DNA of 5,082 bases from Prevotellaceae bacterium. GTDB lineage: Bacteria; Bacteroidota; Bacteroidia; Bacteroidales; UBA932. The notes below the pieces were generated by a model. It was not told where the DNA came from, searched no databases, and saw nothing but the letters and a program-made list of their open reading frames with translations. Below, in pieces: positions 1 through 5,082 of the stretch. The position numbers were made by a program, and so were the translations under genes. The DNA is taken from contig JAISPE010000359.1 in the NCBI GenBank assembly GCA_031275145.1, positions 1-5,082 on the forward strand, read 5' to 3'. Numbering within the stretch: position 1 is the stretch's first letter; every line of letters begins with the position of its first letter.

Positions 1-189
1 AGTGACGCCTTATTTTCAAATAACAAATCCATTGAGTCTAACTTTCATATTTAAAATCGGCATACATTTCGTCAAACTTATACTTCCCGCCTTAATTTTC
101 GTTTGTCTAAAATAAATAATATTGTGTTGTATTTATGCGAATTAGCTATAAAGATACAATAAAAGTATTTTTTTTATCAAAAATATGTT
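1..189. other. AT-rich upstream region without a supportable gene
   Basis: This stretch is strongly AT-rich, includes a run of eight T at 168-175, and holds no convincing coding sequence on either strand. On the + strand one frame is open from the left edge to a TAA at 52-54 (17 codons), and another is open from 2 to a TAA at 113-115. Either could be the tail of a gene to the left, but both are too short to judge. On the minus strand, frames from the ATGs near 63 and 67 stop within about 16 codons. I see no GC-rich hairpin followed by T that would mark a terminator. The likely role is promoter-upstream DNA for the gene that starts near 260. Confidence 0.6.
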
Positions 190-197
190 TACATTTG
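190..197 (+). promoter_or_regulatory. Bacteroidetes-type -7 promoter element for the DUF349-pyrG-yidC unit
   Basis: The bases TACATTTG match the Bacteroidetes housekeeping-sigma -7 consensus TAnnTTTG at every defined position, and the following C198 also fits a common extension. It is the only perfect + strand match I found ahead of the first gene. No clear -33 TTG or TTTG lies at the usual distance; the T-rich stretch at 168-175 is there instead, and this upstream element is often weak in the phylum. The expected transcription start is about 200-206, which would leave a leader of roughly 55-60 bases before the start codon at 260. The site is inferred from the motif alone. Confidence 0.6.
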
Positions 198-249
198 CAC
201 TTGCATCGGAAATGAAATCCGGGATTTTATGGATAAATAACCGAAAATC

Positions 250-253
250 GGAG
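250..253 (+). promoter_or_regulatory. Shine-Dalgarno-like GGAG that favours the start at 260
   Basis: GGAG lies six bases before the ATG at 260, a normal ribosome-binding spacing. It directly abuts the in-frame ATG at 254, which is too close. Shine-Dalgarno sites are often absent in Bacteroidetes, and the two downstream genes here have none, so this one is useful for choosing among the in-frame ATGs at 185, 212, 254 and 260. Its first two bases are also part of a small inverted repeat at 241-251. Confidence 0.5.
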
Positions 254-259
254 ATGATT

Positions 260-2206
260 ATGGAAACAGGTGAAAAAGACAAGATTATTGAAAAGAGGGA
301 AGACACTCAGGATGAAAAAAACGTGTCATCTGAAGAGTTGAATTTGGATTTGTATGACACTGAAGAGTTGAATTTGGACGAAGAAAATGCTTCGGAATCG
401 GAGGTTTCTGTCACGAAGAACTATTCTTTTCTGTCGCGGCAAAATTTACTCAACGAACTTAAAACCCTTGTTGATAATTTTCCGGTTGAACGGATAAGAA
501 AAGACGTGGAAGCAATCAAAGAAGCTTTTTACAAAGACAGGGGCGATTTTTCCGGCAGTAATGATGAGGGCGAAGGCGAAGATGACGGGTTAAACGACGA
601 ACATATTGCCGACCCCGTAGAAGAAGAGTTTGAGAAGTATCTGGATGAATACAAGAATAAAAGATATGAATACGTTCGTATCGTCGAAAGCCAGAGGGAA
701 GAAAACTACAAACAAAAACTTGCTATAATCGAGGAACTGCGGGAATTAATAAAAGAAGAGGAAGATTTGAATCTTACTTTTCAAAAATTCCACGACCTTC
801 AGAATCGCTGGAGAGAAGTCGCTCAGGTACCTCAAAATCACATAAAAGACCTTTGGGATACCTGGCATTACAATGTAGAAAAATTCTACGATTATGTTAA
901 GATTAACAAGGAATTGCGGGATTTGGACCTTAAACGCAATCTGGAAGCGAAAAATGAGCTTGTACGCAAGGCGGAGGCGCTTCTGGAATCTCCTTCGATT
1001 GTAGAAGCGTTTACCCAGCTGCAACAGTATCACGATGCATGGCGTGAAATCGGTCCTGTACCGAGAGAACAGAGAGACGAAATCTGGGAACGGTTCAAAG
1101 AGGCTTCGTATAAGCTTAACAGGAAACATCAGGCGTATTTTGAGCAGTTGAAACGTGAGCGTCAGCAAAATCTGCAAATGAAAATCGATTTGTGCGAACG
1201 GCTTGAGAAGCTGAATCAAAAAGAGCTTAAAACTCTGAAAGAATGGCAAAAGGCTTCCGACGAACTGACGAACATACTCGACGAATGGAGGGCAATAGGT
1301 TTTGTGCCGAAAAAAGAAAATAACGAGATTTATGCCCGTCTGAAGAAAAGCAGAGATGAATTTTTCAATAAGAGACGGAGCTATTATAAGGCACAAAAAC
1401 ACGAAGCGACAAACAGTTTCCGTCTGAAAAAAGAATTGTGCGAAAAAGCCAGACTGCTCAAAGACAGCGAAAACTGGAAAGAGACAACGGATTTGCTGAT
1501 CGAAATGCAAAAGCAGTGGCAACAGATTGGCCGGGCTCCACGCAAATATGAAAACTCTTTATGGAGCGAGTTCAGGGAATCGTGCGATGCCTTTTTCAAC
1601 CGCAAAGCCGAGCATTTTGCGAAGAAAAGCAGTAGCGGCGACAATTATGGCGCTAATTTAAGGGCGAAAGAGGCGCTTATTGCCGAGCTGGAAAATTTTG
1701 TCCCGACAGGAAACAATGCTAAGACTGTTGAGATGCTGAAACAGTTCCGCCAGCGCTGGAACGAGATCGGTTTTGTGCCGATTAAGGAAAAAGAAAAAAT
1801 CCATAGCCGGTTCTTTACACTCATGGACGAGAAGTTTAAACAGTTGAAAGATTCCGAACCGCAACGCAAAGGCTCATGGGCGAAAGACAAAAAAGATAAA
1901 GCGGAACAGACAGACAGAAGAGATCAGACAGACAGATATAAAGACAGAAAGGAAAAAACAGACAAACCGGACATCTCCGCAGGCAGGCCGGAAAATCTTG
2001 TGCAAAGTAAGCGCGAAAAACTGTTCAACCGCATTATGCAGCTGGAAAGTGAAGTTACTTTGCTTGAGAATAATATCGGTTTCTTTGCCAGCTCAAAGAA
2101 TGCAGACAAAATGGTTGCCGGATTCCGCAAACAAATCAGCAGGACAAGAGAGGTAATACGCAAGATGGAGGAACAGATAAAAGTGATAGACAAAGAATTT
2201 GAATAA
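260..2206 (+). CDS. DUF349 repeat protein of unknown function
   Basis: The product is 648 residues from the chosen ATG at 260. Its function is unknown. It has no signal peptide or membrane segment, so it is probably cytoplasmic. The order is: an acidic N-terminus (residues 1 to about 47); a helical block ending in RKDVEAIKEAFYK; a second acidic stretch (about 94-120); five DUF349 repeats marked by W-(R/Q/N)-x-(I/V)-x-x-(V/A)-P motifs with Trp at 184, 261, 343, 420 and 500, spaced 77-82 residues; a Lys/Asp/Arg-rich linker (about 550-572); and a C-terminal charged coiled coil (about 581-648) containing LENNIGFFA. Most of the protein should be alpha-helical. An in-frame ATG at 185 would add 25 residues, but it lies upstream of the promoter element at 190-197 and its extension has no family features. 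ATG 260 has GGAG at good spacing; ATG 254 is the alternative. The family assignment rests on the repeat pattern and is strong; any role in translation, RNA or membrane biology would be a guess. It ends 15 bases before pyrG. Confidence 0.88.
   Translation: METGEKDKIIEKREDTQDEKNVSSEELNLDLYDTEELNLDEENASESEVSVTKNYSFLSRQNLLNELKTLVDNFPVERIRKDVEAIKEAFYKDRGDFSGSNDEGEGEDDGLNDEHIADPVEEEFEKYLDEYKNKRYEYVRIVESQREENYKQKLAIIEELRELIKEEEDLNLTFQKFHDLQNRWREVAQVPQNHIKDLWDTWHYNVEKFYDYVKINKELRDLDLKRNLEAKNELVRKAEALLESPSIVEAFTQLQQYHDAWREIGPVPREQRDEIWERFKEASYKLNRKHQAYFEQLKRERQQNLQMKIDLCERLEKLNQKELKTLKEWQKASDELTNILDEWRAIGFVPKKENNEIYARLKKSRDEFFNKRRSYYKAQKHEATNSFRLKKELCEKARLLKDSENWKETTDLLIEMQKQWQQIGRAPRKYENSLWSEFRESCDAFFNRKAEHFAKKSSSGDNYGANLRAKEALIAELENFVPTGNNAKTVEMLKQFRQRWNEIGFVPIKEKEKIHSRFFTLMDEKFKQLKDSEPQRKGSWAKDKKDKAEQTDRRDQTDRYKDRKEKTDKPDISAGRPENLVQSKREKLFNRIMQLESEVTLLENNIGFFASSKNADKMVAGFRKQISRTREVIRKMEEQIKVIDKEFE
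330..378 (+). repeat. 19-base direct repeat, 30-base period, in the acidic N-terminus
   Basis: The same 19 bases, beginning CTGAAGAGTTG, occur at 330-348 and 360-378. The 30-base period keeps the frame, and the encoded peptide repeats as (S/T)EELNLD. It looks like a recent in-frame duplication in a poorly constrained acidic segment of the DUF349 protein. It is more likely a slippage product than a functional DNA site. Confidence 0.85.
1907..1970 (+). repeat. CAGACAGA-rich simple repeat encoding a QTDR-type linker
   Basis: The 12 bases CAGACAGACAGA occur exactly at 1907-1918 and 1925-1936, an 18-base in-frame period, followed by looser GACAGA and CAGACA copies to about 1970. The encoded segment alternates Lys, Arg, Asp, Gln and Thr (QTDRRD, QTDRYK, then KDRKEKTDK). 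It separates the last DUF349 repeat from the C-terminal coiled coil and is probably a disordered charged linker whose length may vary between strains. Confidence 0.8.
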
Positions 2207-2221
2207 AAGCACATTCCGAAC

Positions 2222-3865
2222 ATGCAAAATCATACGACGAAATATATTTTTGTGACGGGAGGAGTAACGTCTTCTTTGGGTAAAGGTATCATATCCGCAT
2301 CATTAGCCAAGCTGTTACAGGCTCGGGGTTACAGTGTTACGATACAGAAACTCGACCCGTATCTCAATGTCGATCCGGGAACTCTCAATCCGTACGAACA
2401 CGGGGAATGTTACGTTACGGAAGACGGGGCTGAAACCGATTTGGATTTGGGGCACTACGAACGTTTCCTGAACATACACACTACTCAGGCAAACAATGTT
2501 ACAACAGGGCGAATCTATCAGTCGGTAATAAATAAGGAACGTAAAGGCGAATTTCTCGGCAAAACCGTTCAGGTCATCCCGCATATCACCGACGAAATAA
2601 AATACCGTATAAAACTTCTCGGCTCGAAAAACAAATTCGATGTGGTAATCACCGAAATAGGCGGGACTGTGGGCGATATCGAATCATTGCCCTATATCGA
2701 ATCGGTCAGGCAGTTGAAATATGAACTCGGCGCAAGTAATTCATTGGTAATACATCTTACCTTAGTACCCTATCTGTCGGCTGCCGGCGAGTTGAAAACC
2801 AAACCCACTCAACACTCGGTCAAATCGTTGCTGGAAGCCGGAGTGCAGCCCGATATTCTTGTTCTGCGTACGGAAAAAAGCCTCGGCGAGGATATCCGTA
2901 ACAAAGTGGCGCGGTTCTGCAATGTCGAACAGGGTTGCGTTATCGAATCCATTGACGTTTCGTCGATATACGAAGTCCCCATGCTTATGCAAAAAGAGGG
3001 ACTGGACCGTACGGTTTTACGCAAACTCGGATATGCGACAAAAGAATCATCGAAAATAGAAATGGACGACTGGGCCGATTTCGTTTCAAAACTCAAAAAG
3101 CCCGAATCCGAAGTGCAGATTGTCCTTGTCGGTAAATATACTGCGCTGCCCGACGCCTACAAGTCAATATCCGAGGCGTTTATACATGCCGGGGCAGCCA
3201 ACAGGGTGAAAGTAAAACTGAAGATGCTCAATTCGGAACTGATTACAGCCGAAAACGTGAATAGCATATTAAGCGACGTTCAGGGTATTGTGGTAGCTCC
3301 CGGATTCGGAGAACGTGGTGTTGACGGGAAAATCGGCGCGGTGAAATATGCAAGAGAAAACAATGTCCCGTTTTTCGGAATATGTCTCGGAATGCAGTGT
3401 TCCGTGATTGAATTTTCGCGTAATGTGCTGGGTCTGCAGGAGGCAAATACTACCGAAATAAATATCAAGACGCCTGTCCCCGTTATCGACCTGATGGAAG
3501 AGCAGAAATACGTTACCGACAAGGGCGGAACAATGCGTCTGGGCGCGTATCCCTGTCTTTTGAAAGTAGATACCAAAGCATTTGAGGCATATAAATCTGC
3601 CGAAATATCCGAAAGACACAGACACCGTTACGAGCTGAACAATAAATATCTCCCCGAACTGGAAAAAAACGGAATGATAGCGGCAGGCCGCAATCTCGCA
3701 ACCAATCTTGTGGAAATCGTTGAAATTCCCGCCCATAAATGGTTTGTGGGAGTGCAGTTTCATCCCGAATACAAAAGCACGGTCCTTAACCCGCATCCTC
3801 TTTTCGTGTCTTTTGTCAAGGCAGCCATAGAACAAAAACAAAATCCCGTAAAAAAATCAGACTGA
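2222..3865 (+). CDS. pyrG: CTP synthase (glutamine-hydrolysing)
   Basis: This cytoplasmic enzyme makes CTP from UTP, ATP and glutamine, the last step of de novo pyrimidine nucleotide synthesis. At 547 residues it is full length (E. coli PyrG is 545). The N-terminal synthetase domain carries the P-loop GGVTSSLGKG (13-22, Lys21), KLDPYLNVDPGT (43-54), EDGAETDLDLGHYER (67-81, metal-site Asp75), EIGGTVGDIESLP (145-157, metal-site Glu145) and KTKPTQ (192-197), which in E. coli helps bind UTP and the feedback inhibitor CTP. The C-terminal class I glutamine amidotransferase domain begins near VGKY (303-306). It has the nucleophile Cys388 in GICLGMQ, GGTMRLGA, RHRHRYE, and the His514/Glu516 pair in QFHPE. 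The oxyanion-loop region reads APGFGERG (359-366) rather than the E. coli PGGFG form, which I recall as usual in Bacteroidetes. No Shine-Dalgarno is visible; the ATG at 2222 is set by alignment of YIFVTGG near the N-terminus. The enzyme should be allosterically activated by GTP and inhibited by CTP, as known for the family. It lies 15 bases after the DUF349 gene and 24 before yidC, so it is probably cotranscribed with both. Confidence 0.98.
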   Translation: MQNHTTKYIFVTGGVTSSLGKGIISASLAKLLQARGYSVTIQKLDPYLNVDPGTLNPYEHGECYVTEDGAETDLDLGHYERFLNIHTTQANNVTTGRIYQSVINKERKGEFLGKTVQVIPHITDEIKYRIKLLGSKNKFDVVITEIGGTVGDIESLPYIESVRQLKYELGASNSLVIHLTLVPYLSAAGELKTKPTQHSVKSLLEAGVQPDILVLRTEKSLGEDIRNKVARFCNVEQGCVIESIDVSSIYEVPMLMQKEGLDRTVLRKLGYATKESSKIEMDDWADFVSKLKKPESEVQIVLVGKYTALPDAYKSISEAFIHAGAANRVKVKLKMLNSELITAENVNSILSDVQGIVVAPGFGERGVDGKIGAVKYARENNVPFFGICLGMQCSVIEFSRNVLGLQEANTTEINIKTPVPVIDLMEEQKYVTDKGGTMRLGAYPCLLKVDTKAFEAYKSAEISERHRHRYELNNKYLPELEKNGMIAAGRNLATNLVEIVEIPAHKWFVGVQFHPEYKSTVLNPHPLFVSFVKAAIEQKQNPVKKSD

Positions 3866-3889
3866 AAATATTAAAAATTATAAGAATAG
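3866..3889 (+). other. AT-rich pyrG-yidC spacer acting as translation start region
   Basis: The 24 bases between the pyrG stop and the yidC ATG contain only two G and no C. There is no hairpin, no TAnnTTTG element and no Shine-Dalgarno site, so neither a terminator nor a separate promoter is supported. Unstructured AT-rich leaders commonly serve for ribosome loading in Bacteroidetes. The spacer therefore supports cotranscription of yidC with pyrG. Confidence 0.55.
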
Positions 3890-5082
3890 ATGGATAAAAA
3901 TACCGGTACAGGACTTTTGTTAATCGCTCTCATACTGGGTGGCTACATGTGGTGGACATCCAAAACGACAGATGCTTACAATAAGGAACGACAAAGAATA
4001 CAGGATTCGTTAAGAAAAATAGAAGCAGAACAGATATACGAAGAAATAAAACAGGCGGAAACAGTACCCGATACTCTGGAACAGTCCCGTTTGAAAAATA
4101 TTGCAGTAGAAAATCTCGGTAAACAGATGGCTTCGTCGCTCGAAGGCACGGAAGAATTATATACTGTTGAAAACGACAAGCTTATCCTTACATTCTCGAA
4201 CAGGGGCGGGCGGATATGGTCGGTAGAGTTTAAAGAGTATCAAAATTATAACGATTTCAAAGATAACAATAAGCGACCGCTGAAAATGTTTTACGGCGAT
4301 GCGAATAACTTTTCGATGAAATTGCGGACAAATACTCAGGATATAACAACTTCGAACTTTTATTTCAAGCCCAGCATACAGGACAAAAATCTGTCCGTCA
4401 CTTCCGATTCGCTGAATGTCCCGTTCCGTCTGTACGCCGATTCCGTTTCGTATATCGAGTTCGTATATACGGTTTACAGGGATAAATACAATGTCGGTCT
4501 GGATATTAATTTCGCGGGGATGGACAAATTCCTTGATCCGAGGGCTACAACTGTGGACATGAACTGGAAACTCAACTTCTCACAGCAGGAAAAAGGATTT
4601 ACAAACGAAAACAATTATACCAATATCGCTTACAAATATCCGGGAGAAACGTCTATCGACGATATTTCGGGATCGGGAAGTTCGGCATCCGAGGATATCA
4701 GGACCAAACTGGAATGGATAAACTTCAAACAGCATTTCTTTTCGGCTATAATCTATACCAACGGATCTTTGAACAATAAACTGAAATTTGTATCGTACGA
4801 CGAGAATAATCCCGATAAACTCCTGAAAACAATTGAAGCGGATTTTCAGATGGAGTTCGACAGCAGGAGAAACAGCAGTATCCCTCTGGAATTTTATTTT
4901 CTTCCAAACCATTTCGGTACTTTGCGTTCGTATGGACATTCGTTCGAGAAGATCATTCCGCTGGGAGGCTCGATTATCGGTATCATAAACCGTCTGGTCG
5001 TTATTCCTGTGGTGAATTTTCTGCAAAAGTATATCGGCAGTTTCGGACTGGTTATCCTGATACTGACTCTTATTATCAAGAT
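3890..5082 (+). CDS. yidC: Membrane protein insertase YidC, 3' end outside the window
   Basis: YidC inserts and folds inner-membrane proteins, alone or with SecYEG. The frame is open from ATG 3890 to the right edge: 397 full codons plus two bases, with no stop. Bacteroidetes YidC is typically around 600-650 residues, so the conserved five-helix catalytic core is mostly missing here. Visible parts: an N-terminal membrane anchor (about 8-22, TGLLLIALILGGYMWW) with no lipobox Cys, as in Gram-negative YidC; a charged helical stretch (about 27-65); a large periplasmic beta-rich domain (about 85-340, with LILTFSNRGGRIWSVEF near its start and WINFKQHFFSAII later); then IIPLGG, INRLVVIPVVNFLQKY and the start of TM2 (GLVILILTLIIK). 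Lys397, the last full residue, lines up by eye with the groove arginine Arg366 of E. coli YidC. The start follows a 24-base spacer, 22 of them A or T, with no Shine-Dalgarno, as is common in Bacteroidetes. As I recall, pyrG followed by yidC is a frequent gene order in this phylum, which supports the call. Confidence 0.93.
   Translation, partial: MDKNTGTGLLLIALILGGYMWWTSKTTDAYNKERQRIQDSLRKIEAEQIYEEIKQAETVPDTLEQSRLKNIAVENLGKQMASSLEGTEELYTVENDKLILTFSNRGGRIWSVEFKEYQNYNDFKDNNKRPLKMFYGDANNFSMKLRTNTQDITTSNFYFKPSIQDKNLSVTSDSLNVPFRLYADSVSYIEFVYTVYRDKYNVGLDINFAGMDKFLDPRATTVDMNWKLNFSQQEKGFTNENNYTNIAYKYPGETSIDDISGSGSSASEDIRTKLEWINFKQHFFSAIIYTNGSLNNKLKFVSYDENNPDKLLKTIEADFQMEFDSRRNSSIPLEFYFLPNHFGTLRSYGHSFEKIIPLGGSIIGIINRLVVIPVVNFLQKYIGSFGLVILILTLIIK

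Noticed and set aside
1..54. Possible 17-codon C-terminal tail of an upstream + strand gene ending at the TAA at 52-54
   Set aside because: It is too short to recognise, another frame is open even longer (2-115), and nothing such as a terminator after it supports a gene end.
73..80. Reverse-strand TAnnTTTG match (TAAGTTTG) that could drive a divergent gene to the left
   Set aside because: No TTG-type -33 element lies at the expected distance, and no minus-strand frame of any length starts between it and the left edge. A gene starting beyond the edge cannot be excluded.
746..1522. 258-codon open frame on the minus strand
   Set aside because: It is antisense to the DUF349 repeats. Lys/Glu-rich sense codons give Phe/Leu-rich antisense codons with few stops, which explains both its length and its hydrophobic, low-complexity product. 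The five regularly spaced repeats on the + strand show which strand is coding.
2245..2252. TATTTTTG, a perfect TAnnTTTG match just inside pyrG
   Set aside because: It falls in codons 8-11, which encode the conserved YIFV of CTP synthase, and a message starting there would lack the pyrG start. Treated as chance.
3269..3841. 190-codon minus-strand open frame, with other minus-strand frames over pyrG and yidC
   Set aside because: They overlap the conserved glutaminase domain of PyrG and the YidC periplasmic domain, have no recognisable motifs, and show no promoter or start context.

Overview
The window most likely comes from a Bacteroidota chromosome, probably of the order Bacteroidales. The evidence is a perfect match to the Bacteroidetes -7 promoter element (TAnnTTTG) ahead of the first gene, an AT-rich start region with no Shine-Dalgarno site for the other two genes, a multi-repeat DUF349 protein of a kind common in this phylum, and a PyrG and YidC whose sequences resemble Bacteroidetes versions. 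Genus and species cannot be read from the sequence.

Layout: positions 1 to about 189 are an AT-rich region with no supportable gene, ending in a promoter. Three genes follow on the + strand, closely packed and probably one transcription unit. (1) A DUF349-repeat protein of unknown function, 260-2206, with an acidic N-terminus, five repeats, a low-complexity charged linker and a C-terminal coiled coil. (2) pyrG, CTP synthase, 2222-3865, complete and with its main catalytic motifs intact. (3) yidC, the inner-membrane protein insertase, from 3890 to beyond the right edge, with only its first 397 codons present. The gaps between genes are 15 and 24 bases. There is no terminator in the window.

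The genes do not form an obvious single pathway. PyrG makes CTP for RNA, DNA and phospholipid synthesis, and YidC inserts and folds membrane proteins. Both are housekeeping, growth-linked functions, and the DUF349 protein is the unexplained partner. I see no mobile element, CRISPR array, tRNA, rRNA or defence system, and the minus-strand open frames are shadows of the real genes. The most useful observations are a corrected start for the first gene (the longest frame begins upstream of its own promoter), the architecture of the DUF349 protein, and a truncated yidC that a stop-to-stop gene caller would miss.
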